From Radicibacter daui (GTDB lineage Bacteria; Pseudomonadota; Alphaproteobacteria; Radicibacterales; Radicibacteraceae), in contig CP131056.1 in assembly GCA_030657355.1 (NCBI GenBank), positions 3,554,501-3,618,500 of the forward strand: a DNA stretch of 64,000 nucleotides, written 5' to 3'. The stretch's first letter is position 1. Each line of letters opens with the position of its first letter. Shown here one piece after another: positions 44,134 through 53,128 of this stretch. Made by a program: the position numbers and the translations under genes. The notes under the pieces are model-generated. The model had not been told where the DNA came from, did not search any database, and saw nothing but the letters and a program-made list of their open reading frames with translations.

Positions 44134-45453
44134 ATGCAGCAACCACGCAGCCGTTCAGCCAGCGGGTGGGGCCGCCCACCGGCAGAGCGCAGTGCCGGCG
44201 CTCCCCGCGACGACGCCCCGACCATCCAGGACGGCGGCTCCGAGGGCGGCATTGTTGAGTACGACAACCAGAAGCTCCTGAAATTACTGCAATCCGCCAA
44301 GGGCGAATTGCAGGGCCTGCGCCTCGTCCATCTGCACCTCTCCCTCCTGGAAAATTCAGGTTATTCCGCACCGTTCGTCGTCAAGAACGTGTTGCAGGAA
44401 GTTGCCCAGAAGGCTTCGTTTTTCCAGACCTTCAACATGTCGAATGGCGACATTCTGCTGCTCTACAAGGGCCTGAAACTCTCGGCGATCACCGAGGTCT
44501 GCCAGCGTATCGAGCAGCTGTTCCTGTCCAAGAGCGCCATGGTGCGGCCCAATCCGTACAAGGAATGGTCGCTCTATTCGATCATGGAGCTGTCGCTCAA
44601 TTTCGTTAACGTCATGCGGTTCATTGAATCGCTCGACATCAACGCCAACACCTCCGAGCGCCAGACCAAGCCCCCGATCACGCTGGAAGAACTCGCCAAG
44701 CTCGAACGCTCGATGCAGATGTTCGACCTGTCGCCCTTCCTGCTGAACCAGCAGGTTGTCGACCTTTCGGCCGACAAGGAAGATTCGCAGGTCTATTTCG
44801 AGCTCTTCATCTCGGTGAAGGCGCTGGAAGATCGCCTCAGCCCGGAATTCGATCTGACGGCCAACAAGTGGCTGTTCCAGTACTTTACCGCCGGCCTCGA
44901 TCGTTCGGTGCTGAAAAGCCTGAACTACGGCATGGATTTCATGGCCGGCAAGCGCATCGGCATCAACATCAACCTCTCGACCGTCATCTCCTCCGCCTTC
45001 GTCAAGTTCGACGAGACGCTGCCGGCCAACTACCGCGGCAATGTGGTGCTGGAGATCAACAAGGTCGACATGATCGAAAATCTCGGCCTCTACCGCGAAG
45101 TCGTCGATTTCGCGCAGGAGCGTGGCTACAAGATCTGCATCGACGCGCTGAACCCGTTCTGGCTCACGCATCTGGATGTCGAATTCCTCGATTGCGATTT
45201 CGCCAAGATTTTCTGGACGCCCGACATCCGCGACATGGATGACGAGCTGGCCCGCGTGTTCCGCGAGCGCTGCAACCAGCAGGACAATTGCCGCCTGATC
45301 CTGGCACGTGCCGAAACGGTGGACAGCCTTGTCTTCGCCAAGGGCTGCGGCATCAACCTTGTGCAGGGCCGGGCCGTCGACAACATCACCCGCAAGGGTG
45401 TTTCCGTCGTCGATGCGGTCAAGGCCGCCGCTGACATGGATGAAGCCTTCTGA
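44134..45453 (+). CDS. Degenerate EAL-domain protein
   Basis: Protein of 439 residues. After a low-complexity N-terminus (about 1-40) comes a domain resembling a worn GGDEF fold (about 60-150, with FNMSNGDILLLYKGLK) and a degenerate EAL domain (about 240-435). Recognisable EAL landmarks are ININLS, LEINKVDM in place of ExTE, CIDALNP in place of DDFG, AKIF in place of KID, RAETVDS in place of EGVE, and GINLVQGR. The second Asp of the DD pair and the EAL motif itself are missing, so it cannot hydrolyse c-di-GMP; it may bind a ligand or protein. It is monocistronic with its own terminator. Its role is unknown. Confidence 0.72.
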   Translation: MQQPRSRSASGWGRPPAERSAGAPRDDAPTIQDGGSEGGIVEYDNQKLLKLLQSAKGELQGLRLVHLHLSLLENSGYSAPFVVKNVLQEVAQKASFFQTFNMSNGDILLLYKGLKLSAITEVCQRIEQLFLSKSAMVRPNPYKEWSLYSIMELSLNFVNVMRFIESLDINANTSERQTKPPITLEELAKLERSMQMFDLSPFLLNQQVVDLSADKEDSQVYFELFISVKALEDRLSPEFDLTANKWLFQYFTAGLDRSVLKSLNYGMDFMAGKRIGININLSTVISSAFVKFDETLPANYRGNVVLEINKVDMIENLGLYREVVDFAQERGYKICIDALNPFWLTHLDVEFLDCDFAKIFWTPDIRDMDDELARVFRERCNQQDNCRLILARAETVDSLVFAKGCGINLVQGRAVDNITRKGVSVVDAVKAAADMDEAF

Positions 45454-45480
45454 CGGTTCGCCTGACATAAGGCGATTGGA

Positions 45481-45511
45481 AACCCGGCCTTGCGAAAGCG
45501 GCCGGGTTTTT
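45481..45511 (+). terminator. Terminator between the EAL-like gene and dctR
   Basis: Stem AACCCGGCC / GGCCGGGTT with a 10-nt loop, followed by TTTTTC. It lies 27 bp after the EAL-like stop; its A-rich partner side could also serve the convergent dctR gene. Confidence 0.85.
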
Positions 45512-45513
45512 CT

Positions 45514-46173
45514 TTACCTCAGGCCCCCGAGCCTCAGCGGCCCCACCAGATTGGCCAGCTCCACCGCATTGCTGACCCCCATCTTCTCGAAGACGCGCGA
45601 GCGATGCACCTCGACCGTGCGCATGGAAACACCGAGTTGATCGGCGATCTGCTTGTTGAGCTTGCCGGCCAGCAGCAGTTCCATGACCTCGTTTTCGCGC
45701 TGGGTCAGGCTGGCAAGCTGGCCGCCGACCAGATCACGCCCCTTGAGGGCCTGGTGGCGTTCTTCAGCCTCGATCAGCGCTGCGACGATACGGTCCACCA
45801 GGGCATTGTCATTGAAGGGCTTTTCAACGAAATCGAAGGCGCCCTTCTTGAGCGCGTCGACGGCGATCGGCACATCGGCGTGGCCGGTCAGAAAGAGCAC
45901 TGGCAGGCGCACGCCCTTGTGATGCAACGCATCGAGCGTGGCAAGCCCGTCCATCCCGCTCATGCGCATGTCCAGCACAACGCAGGCAACCGGCGAGCTT
46001 TCCTCGGCCGATATGCCGGACAGAAACGCCTCGCCCCCCTCCCACTGGCGGCTGGCAATGCCGCGGGACTTCAAAAGCCAGGCAAGGCTGTCGCGGATGG
46101 CAAGATCGTCATCCACGATATGCACAAGCGCCCCTGCCGGGGCGATACGACTGGTCTCGGCGCTGGCACTCAT
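45514..46173 (-). CDS. dctR: FixJ-family response regulator, DctR-like
   Basis: Response regulator of 219 residues. The receiver domain (about 15-130) has the acidic pair in HIVDDD, phospho-Asp in VVLDMRMSGMDG, Thr in LFLTGHAD and Lys in VEKPF. A LuxR/FixJ helix-turn-helix (about 150-210, LTQRENEVMELLLAGKLNKQIA) follows. It overlaps the kinase gene by ATGA, so they form a pair. It probably activates the divergent dctPQM operon, as in Rhodobacter DctS/DctR. Confidence 0.9.
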   Translation of the reverse strand: MSASAETSRIAPAGALVHIVDDDLAIRDSLAWLLKSRGIASRQWEGGEAFLSGISAEESSPVACVVLDMRMSGMDGLATLDALHHKGVRLPVLFLTGHADVPIAVDALKKGAFDFVEKPFNDNALVDRIVAALIEAEERHQALKGRDLVGGQLASLTQRENEVMELLLAGKLNKQIADQLGVSMRTVEVHRSRVFEKMGVSNAVELANLVGPLRLGGLR

Positions 46174-48182
46174 GCCGCCTCCACGCCGGTTTCGACCGGC
46201 AATGTCACGGTAAAGATGGTGCCACCGCCCGGACGCGGGGCGTGGGTCAGCCGGCCGTGATGCAATTCGACGATGGAGCGGCAGATATTGAGGCCGATGC
46301 CCATGCCCTCGGCTTTTGTGGAGACAAAGGCATCGAACAGGCGCCCATCCACACTGGCATCGATCCCGCCGCCGCGGTCAGCAACATTGAGGCGGATTTC
46401 GCCGCCCTCCCGCTCGGCACTGACGACCAGCACCCGCTCACGCTGACTGAGGGCCCGCGGGGCCGCCACCATCGCTTCCAGCCCGTTGCGCACCAGATTG
46501 AGCAGCACCTGTTCCAGCAGCACCCGATCGGCCGTCACCCCCGGCAAGTCGGGCGCGATCATCGTCTCCACCCGGATGCCCGCGTTGCGCGCTTCCGGGT
46601 CGGCAAAGGCCACGGCCTGCTCCACCACGCTGGCAACCGCTACCGGGCCGAATGTGGGCTCGCGCTTGCGCACGATATCCTGTACGCCGCTTATGATGCG
46701 GCCGGCGCGCTCGGCCTGACGGGCGAGTTTCTCCAGCGCCCCCACCACCTCGGCCGTCTCGAACGCACCGCCCTGCATCATGTTGAGCGAGCCTGCTGCG
46801 TAGGAGGCGATTGCCGCCAGCGGCTGGTTCAACTCATGCGCCAGGGTGGAAGCCATCTCCCCCAGCGTCACCAGCCGCCCGGTGCGTTGAAGGGTCTCTG
46901 CCTGCCGGCGTGCCAGTTCGGCCGCCATCTTGCGGTCGGTGATATCGATGATCGATCCCATCCAGCCATGGGCCACACCATCGGCATCCACCAGGGGCGC
47001 TTCATAGAGCAGGGCATCGAACACGCTGCCGTCGCGACGGCGAAAACGCGTCTCCCAGCTCTTGGGCTTGAGCTCGCCCTTGATCTGGGCATCGTGGCGG
47101 GCACGGGTTTCCTCGATCTGGTCGGGCAGCCAGTAGGGCATGGGCGGCTTCTTGCCCACCAGCTCCCCGGCCTGAAAACCGACCATGCGGCAGAAGGCCG
47201 AATTCACATAGATGATGCCGCCATCAAGGTCGCGCGCCCGCATGCCGATGGTCAGGCTGTTTTCCATCGCGCGGCGGAACACGGTTTCGGTCCTGAGGCG
47301 CTCTTCCACCCGGCGCCGGCGCAGCACGTCGCGCTGCAAGGCGGCCAGCGATACCAGTGCCAGCAAGGCCAACCCGATGATCGCCGCCACCAGCAGGCGC
47401 GGCCGCCCCGTAGCCGGCAACCGGTAAGGCGCGATGGAAAGGAAGGTGCCCGGGATGGGCGGGTCGAAGGCGATGCGGTGCACGAGAGACGGGTCCAGCG
47501 GTTCGACCCGGTTCTTTTCCGCCAGCACCTCGCCAGCGCTGTTTTCCAGCCTGACGGCATATTTTTCGGCAATCCACCACGGGATCTGCCGCGCCACCAG
47601 CGTGGTCAGGGAAACCGTTGCCACCACGGCGCCGGCCTGCGCTTCTTCGCCGGGCACCGGCACGGCGACATCCACCACCAGTGCGCCGTCGGGCATGCGG
47701 CGCAGATCGCCATAGACGGGTCGGGCGGAAAACTGCGCCATGTGTTTGGCGCGCATGATTTCCGGCGGTACCGCCGTATCCGCCAATGGCGGCACTGCTG
47801 CCACCGGATGCCCATCGGCCTTGAGCCAGGCAATGGCGATCAGCTCGGGATTGTTGCCGAGCATGACCCGCACACGATCGAGGAAAACACCCACTTCCGG
47901 ATCGGGCCGGCCGGCATCGAGCGCGAGGCGGGCCAGCGTGTCTTCATCCATACCCAGCTGGAAACGCAGTGTCTGTTCGACCCAGAGCGCATCGCTGATC
48001 AGCGTCGTATGGGCGACATCGCGCTCGTCGCGGCGCAGGATCCAGAGCAGGAGGCCGATCAGCACGACCAGAAGCACGATGGCACAGACCGGCATGACGG
48101 CCAGCAGCGCTTCGCGGCGCTGACGCTCACGGCCCGGCGTTACCACCGGCAGACTGGTCGATGACGGCGTTTCCTGCGGCAC
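46170..48182 (-). CDS. dctS: C4-dicarboxylate sensor histidine kinase, DctS-like
   Basis: Membrane sensor kinase of about 670 residues. Two membrane helices (about 27-50 and 262-282) bracket a periplasmic sensor domain that would sense dicarboxylates. A PAS domain follows (about 305-425), then the H-box TLAHELNQPLAAI and an ATPase domain with intact NLVRNGLEA, VADRGGGID and GMGIGLNI. GTG 48182 has a GGGAAGGG site; the longer open frame begins at TTG 48245 and cannot be excluded. It is coupled to dctR and divergent from dctP, a classic arrangement. Confidence 0.88.
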   Translation of the reverse strand: MPQETPSSTSLPVVTPGRERQRREALLAVMPVCAIVLLVVLIGLLLWILRRDERDVAHTTLISDALWVEQTLRFQLGMDEDTLARLALDAGRPDPEVGVFLDRVRVMLGNNPELIAIAWLKADGHPVAAVPPLADTAVPPEIMRAKHMAQFSARPVYGDLRRMPDGALVVDVAVPVPGEEAQAGAVVATVSLTTLVARQIPWWIAEKYAVRLENSAGEVLAEKNRVEPLDPSLVHRIAFDPPIPGTFLSIAPYRLPATGRPRLLVAAIIGLALLALVSLAALQRDVLRRRRVEERLRTETVFRRAMENSLTIGMRARDLDGGIIYVNSAFCRMVGFQAGELVGKKPPMPYWLPDQIEETRARHDAQIKGELKPKSWETRFRRRDGSVFDALLYEAPLVDADGVAHGWMGSIIDITDRKMAAELARRQAETLQRTGRLVTLGEMASTLAHELNQPLAAIASYAAGSLNMMQGGAFETAEVVGALEKLARQAERAGRIISGVQDIVRKREPTFGPVAVASVVEQAVAFADPEARNAGIRVETMIAPDLPGVTADRVLLEQVLLNLVRNGLEAMVAAPRALSQRERVLVVSAEREGGEIRLNVADRGGGIDASVDGRLFDAFVSTKAEGMGIGLNICRSIVELHHGRLTHAPRPGGGTIFTVTLPVETGVEAA

Positions 48183-48403
48183 TGTCCCTTCCCTGTCCCA
48201 CCTTGTCCGGCGGGACTTGTGCTTTGTCTTTTCTGGTCGTCCCAAGGGGCACAGCTATAGCCGCCGACACAATCCCGCCCCATTTCGGAAATCCACAATA
48301 GCGGAGGGCCGGCAGGCCGGGCTAGTCATCTGGGTGATAAGCGGTCCCGAGCGGGAAGCCGCAGGACAAAACCTCATAAGCTCCAACAGGGGAGGAGTTC
48401 CAG

Positions 48404-49426
48404 ATGAAGTCGACCCGTCGCACCCTTATGGTGGCCGGTGCCCTCGCCGGCGTTTGCGCCCTCGGTCTTTCCATGACCGCCGGCAGCGCTTCTGCCGCTG
48501 ACAAGATTGTCATTCATTTCAGCCACGTGGTGGCTCCCGACACGCCCAAGGGCAAGGCCGCGGACAAGTTCAAGGAACTTGCCGAGAAATACACCAACGG
48601 CCGTGTCGAAGTTCAGGTGTTCCCGAACTCGCAGCTCTACAAGGACAAGGAAGAGCTTGAGGCCCTGCAGCTCGGCGCCGTCGAGATGCTGGCTCCGTCG
48701 CTCGCCAAGTTCGGTCCGCTCGGCATCAAGCAGTTCGAAGCCTTCGACCTGCCGTTCCTGTTCCCGGACTACGACACCCTGCACAAGGTGACCCAGGGCC
48801 CGGTCGGCAAGGAGATGCTCGGCCTTCTGGAAAGCAAGGGCATCGAAGGCCTTGCCTACTGGGACAACGGCTTCAAGATCATGAGCGCCAACAGCCCGCT
48901 GCATAAGCCGGATGATTTCCTTGGCCTCAAGATGCGCATCCAGTCCTCCAAGGTGCTGGAAGCCGAGATGAACGCGCTTGGCGCCGTGCCGCTCGTGATG
49001 GCCTTCTCCGAGGTCTATCAGGGCCTGCAGACCGGCGTGGTCGACGGCACCGAAAACCCGCCGTCGAACATGTACACGCAGAAGATGCACGAAGTGCAGA
49101 AGTACGCGACCCTCTCCAACCATGGTTATCTGGGCTACGCCGTCATCGTGAACAAGAAGTTCTGGGACGGCCTGCCGGATGACGTGCGCGGCGAACTCGA
49201 CAAGGCGATGAAGGAAGCCACCGACTACGGCAACGGCATCGCCAAGGAAGAGAACGACAAGGCGCTCGCCGCCATGAAGGCTGCCGGCACCACCGAGTTC
49301 AGCGAGCTGACCCCGGATGAGCGCAAGGCCTGGGTCAAGGCCCTGACGCCGGTCCGCGCCCAGATGGCCGACCGTATCGGCGCTGACACGATCAAGAAGA
49401 TCGAGGACGCCGTCGGCACCAACTAA
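48404..49426 (+). CDS. dctP: TRAP transporter substrate-binding protein, C4-dicarboxylates
   Basis: Periplasmic binding protein of 340 residues. The signal peptide ends SASA-AD (about 31). The DctP fold is shown by HFSHVVAPDTPKGKAADKF, GLKMRIQSSKV, whose Arg contacts the substrate carboxylate, and QTGVVDGTENPPSN. Context with DctS/DctR and DctQM suggests malate, fumarate or succinate. A very strong ribosome site (GGGGAGGAG) precedes the ATG. It is the first gene of dctPQM and followed by a long hairpin. Confidence 0.94.
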   Translation: MKSTRRTLMVAGALAGVCALGLSMTAGSASAADKIVIHFSHVVAPDTPKGKAADKFKELAEKYTNGRVEVQVFPNSQLYKDKEELEALQLGAVEMLAPSLAKFGPLGIKQFEAFDLPFLFPDYDTLHKVTQGPVGKEMLGLLESKGIEGLAYWDNGFKIMSANSPLHKPDDFLGLKMRIQSSKVLEAEMNALGAVPLVMAFSEVYQGLQTGVVDGTENPPSNMYTQKMHEVQKYATLSNHGYLGYAVIVNKKFWDGLPDDVRGELDKAMKEATDYGNGIAKEENDKALAAMKAAGTTEFSELTPDERKAWVKALTPVRAQMADRIGADTIKKIEDAVGTN

Positions 49427-49438
49427 ACCGCCTGAAGC

Positions 49439-49484
49439 AAAAAGGGGGCGGGTGAGCCGTTGAAAGCCCGCCCGCCCCCTTTTT
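49439..49484 (+). terminator. Intercistronic hairpin between dctP and dctQ (partial terminator or stabiliser)
   Basis: A 14-bp stem (AAAAAGGGGGCGGG / CCCGCCCCCTTTTT) with an 18-nt loop and a following T run. As dctQ and dctM follow on the same strand, it probably attenuates transcription or protects the dctP message, giving excess binding protein. Confidence 0.8.
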
Positions 49485-49532
49485 CTTTAAAAGCCTTTCG
49501 CGCCCGCCCCGACAGCAGAAAGCCGCCCCCGA

Positions 49533-50183
49533 ATGCTGCGCCTTCTCGACCGCCTCGAGGAGATCCTGATCTCCTTGCTGATAGCGCTGGCGACGCTGAT
49601 CACCTTCGTGTCGGTAGCCCAGCGTTACACGCTGAGCCTGCTGGCCGACTTTGTCACCTTCTCCCGCGCCCACCAGATCACCTGGTTCTATGACGTCTCG
49701 AAGGCGACCTACTTCTTCGTGCGCTCGCTAAACCTGGTCTGGTCGCAGGAAGTCTGCATCATCTTCTTCGTCTGGATGGCGAAGTTCGGCGCGGCCTACG
49801 GCGTGCGCACCGGCATCCATGTCGGCATCGATGTGCTGATCAACAAGCTCGACCCGCAGCGGCGCAAGCTCTTCATCTTCATCGGCCTTGCCGCCGGCGC
49901 CTTCTTCACCGCCGTCATCGGAACGCTGGGCGCCAACTTTGTGGCCCACATGTATCACACCGGCTCCACGGCAACCGACGTCGACGTCCCGATGTGGATC
50001 GTCTATCTCGCCGTGCCGCTCGGCTCCTTCCTCATGTGCTTCCGCTTCCTGCAGGTGGCTTTCAACTTCGCCCGGTCGGGTGAACTACCGCACCACGATC
50101 ACGGCCATGTCGACGGCATGGAGGAGGAAGATGCCTCTGCCCAGGCCATCGCTGCCAGCCCGCTGACGCCGAAGGAGCACTGA
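49533..50183 (+). CDS. dctQ: TRAP transporter small permease
   Basis: Inner-membrane protein of 216 residues with four helices (first: EEILISLLIALATLITFVSVA) and the DctQ signature around EVCIIFFVWMAKFGAAYGVRTG. An extra hydrophilic segment between helices 1 and 2 and a His-rich C-terminal tail (ELPHHDHGH) make it longer than many DctQ proteins. It is 4 bp upstream of dctM. Confidence 0.92.
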   Translation: MLRLLDRLEEILISLLIALATLITFVSVAQRYTLSLLADFVTFSRAHQITWFYDVSKATYFFVRSLNLVWSQEVCIIFFVWMAKFGAAYGVRTGIHVGIDVLINKLDPQRRKLFIFIGLAAGAFFTAVIGTLGANFVAHMYHTGSTATDVDVPMWIVYLAVPLGSFLMCFRFLQVAFNFARSGELPHHDHGHVDGMEEEDASAQAIAASPLTPKEH

Positions 50184-50187
50184 TCCC

Positions 50188-51513
50188 ATGGACGCCCTGC
50201 TCATTTTCGGTGGCCTCATCGCCCTCATGCTCACCGGCATGCCGATTTCCATCGCACTCGGCCTGACGGTGCTCGGTTTCCTCTTCACCATGACGACGGT
50301 GCCTATCGACACCGTTGCCCTCAAGCTTTTCACCGGTATCGAGAAGTTCGAGATCATGGCGATCCCGTTCTTTATCCTCGCCGGCAATTTCCTGACGCAT
50401 GGCGGCGTGGCTCGCCGCATGATCAACTTCGCCACGGCGATGGTCGGGCACTGGCATGGCGGCCTCGGCCTCGCCGGCGTCATCGCCTGCGCCCTCTTCG
50501 CTGCCGTCTCCGGCTCCTCGCCGGCAACTGTGGTGGCCATCGGCACCATCATCCTGCCGGCCATGGTCAAGCAGGGCTTCCCCGAGCGTTTCGGTGCCGG
50601 CGTCATCACCACCTCGGGCGCGCTCGGCATCCTCATCCCGCCCTCGATCGTGATGGTCATGTACGCCGTCGCGACCTCCGGCATGCAGGTCACCGGCCCT
50701 AACGGTGAGATCGTCTCTTCCGCTTCGGTCGGCCAGCTCTTCATTGCCGGCGTCGTGCCCGGCCTCTTGCTGGCAACGCTGCTCGGCCTCACCACCTGGT
50801 GGCGTGCCCGCAAGCACAACTACCCGCGCCAGCCCAGGGCCAGCTGGCAGGAGCGCTGGATTGCCTTCCGCAAGGCGATCTGGGGCCTCTTGCTGATCAT
50901 CATCGTCATCGGCGGCATCTACACGGGTGTCTTCACCCCCACCGAAGCAGCGGCGATGAGCGCGGTCTATGCCTTCGTCATCGCGGTCTGGGTCTACAAG
51001 GACCTCAAACTCTCCGACGTGCCCAAGGTGCTGCTCTCCTCGGCCAACATGTCGGCGATGCTGCTCTACATCATCACCAACGCCGTGCTGTTCTCCTTCC
51101 TCATGACCCATGAGGAAATCCCGCAGGCGCTGGGGGCGTGGATGGTCTCGACCGGGCTTTCCTGGTGGATGTTCCTGATCGCGGTCAACATCATCCTGCT
51201 GGCCGCCGGCAACTTCATGGAGCCGAGCTCCATCGTGCTGATCATGGCCCCCATCCTGTTCCCGGTGGCGGTCAAGCTCGGCATCGATCCGGTGCATTTC
51301 GGCATCATGATCGTCGTCAACATGGAAGTCGGCATGTGCCATCCGCCGGTCGGCCTCAACCTCTATGTCGCCTCCGGCATTACCAAGATGGGCATTACGG
51401 AACTCACCATCGCCGTCATGCCGTGGCTGCTGACGATGCTGGGCTTCCTGCTGCTGATCACCTACGTGCCGCAGGTAACGCTGTTCCTGCCGAGACTGCT
51501 GGGGATGATGTAG
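50188..51513 (+). CDS. dctM: TRAP transporter large permease
   Basis: Sodium-coupled transport subunit of 441 residues with about 12 helices. Typical segments are GMPISIALGLTVLG at the N-terminus, PFFILAGNFLTHGGVARRMI and SGSSPATVVAIGTIILPAM. Together with DctQ and DctP it imports C4-dicarboxylates. It is the last gene of the operon and is followed at once by a strong terminator. Confidence 0.95.
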   Translation: MDALLIFGGLIALMLTGMPISIALGLTVLGFLFTMTTVPIDTVALKLFTGIEKFEIMAIPFFILAGNFLTHGGVARRMINFATAMVGHWHGGLGLAGVIACALFAAVSGSSPATVVAIGTIILPAMVKQGFPERFGAGVITTSGALGILIPPSIVMVMYAVATSGMQVTGPNGEIVSSASVGQLFIAGVVPGLLLATLLGLTTWWRARKHNYPRQPRASWQERWIAFRKAIWGLLLIIIVIGGIYTGVFTPTEAAAMSAVYAFVIAVWVYKDLKLSDVPKVLLSSANMSAMLLYIITNAVLFSFLMTHEEIPQALGAWMVSTGLSWWMFLIAVNIILLAAGNFMEPSSIVLIMAPILFPVAVKLGIDPVHFGIMIVVNMEVGMCHPPVGLNLYVASGITKMGITELTIAVMPWLLTMLGFLLLITYVPQVTLFLPRLLGMM

Positions 51514-51532
51514 CCCCAGCTCAAAAACGCAT

Positions 51533-51566
51533 AAAAGCCCGCAGCCCAACCGCTGCGGGCTTTTTT
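51533..51566 (+). terminator. Terminator of dctPQM
   Basis: A 13-bp stem (AAAAGCCCGCAGC / GCTGCGGGCTTTT) with a 6-nt loop and a six-T run, 20 bp after the dctM stop codon. Confidence 0.92.
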
Positions 51567-51623
51567 GTTTCAGCCGGATCCGGCCGAGCCACCTCGCTCA
51601 CCTTCTTGTCCCGATACGTAGAC

Positions 51624-51643
51624 GTTATTACATTGGTAATAAC
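51624..51643. promoter_or_regulatory. Operator of the toxin-antitoxin operon
   Basis: The perfect inverted repeat GTTATTAC-ATTG-GTAATAAC lies 15 bp before the antitoxin start, the usual place for autoregulation by the AbrB-type antitoxin alone or in complex with the toxin. Confidence 0.7.
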
Positions 51644-51658
51644 ATCGTGGAGAGGATC

Positions 51659-51886
51659 ATGGTCGAACTCAAGCTGCGCAAGGTTGGCAACTCCCTCGGT
51701 GTGGTGTTGCCCAAGGAAGTCGTCTCTCGCCTGAATGTCCAGGACGGCGAGACGCTCTATCTCGCCGAGGCGCCGGATGGCGGCTATCGCCTGCTCCCCT
51801 TCGATCCCAGTTTCGAAAAGAAGATGTCGAAGGCGGAAGACATCATCAAACGCTACCGCAATACCCTGCATGTGCTGGCGAAGTGA
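51659..51886 (+). CDS. AbrB/MazE-family antitoxin
   Basis: Protein of 75 residues. The N-terminal swapped-hairpin DNA-binding domain (about 1-48) has LRKVGNSLGVVLPKEVVSRL and DGETLYL, typical of AbrB/SpoVT-type antitoxins. The C-terminal tail (about 50-75) is the presumed toxin-binding part. ATG 51659 follows GGAGAGG; a GTG at 51647 is an alternative. It overlaps the toxin gene (GTGA). Confidence 0.9.
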   Translation: MVELKLRKVGNSLGVVLPKEVVSRLNVQDGETLYLAEAPDGGYRLLPFDPSFEKKMSKAEDIIKRYRNTLHVLAK

Positions 51887-52287
51887 AAGAGCCGCTCTGG
51901 ATCGATGAGCGAGACGCGCTGATCCTGCATGAGCGATTGCTTTCGCTCCATGGCGGCGCCCCCGGTATGCGCGATCCGGGCCTGCTCGCCTCCGCGCTGG
52001 CGCGCCCGAGGCAGCATCTGGTTTATGCAGGCACCGCCGACATCGTAAATCTGTGCGCGATATACACCGCCGGGATCCTGCAAAATCATCCGTTCATCGA
52101 CGGAAACAAGAGAACGGGCTTCATCGTCGGCATCCTCTTCCTTGAACTCAATGGCTACCGCTTCACCGCCACTGAGGAAGATGCCGCCGAAATTATCCTC
52201 GCGATGGCTGCCGGACACATCGATGAAAGCGGATATGCTGCCTTCCTGCGAGACAACATTTCTGTGGAAGGTCCGGCAGAAGGTTAA
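51883..52287 (+). CDS. doc: Doc-type toxin (Fic fold)
   Basis: Toxin of 134 residues with the Doc motif HPFIDGNKRTGF (about 69-80), in which the changed anion-hole sequence makes Doc phosphorylate EF-Tu rather than AMPylate. RDPGLLASALARP near the N-terminus is also conserved. The GTG start at 51883 overlaps the antitoxin stop. Doc is classically paired with Phd; here the partner is AbrB-like. It overlaps the convergent esterase gene by 4 bp. Confidence 0.9.
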   Translation: MKEPLWIDERDALILHERLLSLHGGAPGMRDPGLLASALARPRQHLVYAGTADIVNLCAIYTAGILQNHPFIDGNKRTGFIVGILFLELNGYRFTATEEDAAEIILAMAAGHIDESGYAAFLRDNISVEGPAEG

Positions 52288-52991
52288 CCGCCGGAGGCGA
52301 GCAGCTTCTCCACAGCCGGCAACATCTTGCCGACGATCACGGCCACACCGTCCTTGTTCGGGTGAATGCCGTCGGCCTGATTGAGTTTCGGGTCAGCCGC
52401 CACACCGTCGAGATAAAACGGGTAAAAATCGAGCCCGTATTTTTTTGCGAGGTCAGGATAGAGCCCATTGAAGGCCTGCTGATAGTCCGGCCCCAGGCTG
52501 GGCGTTGCCATCATGCCCACCAGCAGCGTCTTGACCCCGGCCTTCTGCAGGCCGGCCAGAATGGCATCGATATTCTCCCGGGTTTTGGCGGGGTCGAGCC
52601 CGCGCAGCATGTCGTTGGCGCCGATATTGACGATGGCGTAGCCGGGATTATCGGCAAGCGCCCAGTCCAGCCGCTCGCGGGCGCCGAGGCTGGTATCGGC
52701 GGAAACACCGCCATTGATGATACGCACATCCTCCCCGTCCGCTTTCAGCGCTGCCTCCAGCTGCGGCACGAAGCCCTGCCCTTCCGGCAGGCCGTAACCG
52801 GCGGTCAGGCTGTCGCCCAGCGCCAGGATCACCTTTGTTCCGGCAGCCATTGCTGGGGAGGCGGCGAGCACCAGAACCGCAAGGGCCACCATCACCAGCG
52901 CCGCTGCCTGAGCCCGCGCCACGCGGAAAGGAAAAGTGACCCGCTTCATAGCCGGGGCATGCTGCATTGAAATGCCATTACGCTGGGCCAT
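52284..52991 (-). CDS. tesA: Arylesterase / lysophospholipase, TesA-like SGNH hydrolase
   Basis: Periplasmic esterase of up to 235 residues with a hydrophobic signal segment (about 28-48, ending PAMA-AG). The SGNH blocks are all present: ALGDSLTAGYG with the nucleophile Ser, the Gly block INGGVSADTS, GANDMLRG, and the catalytic Asp/His in DGIHPN. The start is uncertain: 52991 or ATG 52949, neither with a good ribosome site. It diverges from a YbbA/YbbP-like ABC system, the same neighbourhood as in E. coli. Confidence 0.9.
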   Translation of the reverse strand: MAQRNGISMQHAPAMKRVTFPFRVARAQAAALVMVALAVLVLAASPAMAAGTKVILALGDSLTAGYGLPEGQGFVPQLEAALKADGEDVRIINGGVSADTSLGARERLDWALADNPGYAIVNIGANDMLRGLDPAKTRENIDAILAGLQKAGVKTLLVGMMATPSLGPDYQQAFNGLYPDLAKKYGLDFYPFYLDGVAADPKLNQADGIHPNKDGVAVIVGKMLPAVEKLLASGG

Positions 52992-53128
52992 ATGCCTGTT
53001 GATACCTTCTCTTTTCTGGCTTTCCTCCGGCCGACCGCCTTACGGCAAAAGGCCGTGTGATCGCTCTTTCCCCCGCGGCCGATGGCCAGCAAACCGATGC
53101 CCCCTGACGGAAGGACACCCCGCTGCCC

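Noticed and set aside
46242-48164. 640-residue open frame on the + strand
   Set aside because: Antisense to dctS; His/Gly-rich composition without any domain.
49439-49484. End-of-operon terminator
   Set aside because: dctQ and dctM follow directly on the same strand, so a partial terminator or stabiliser is more likely.
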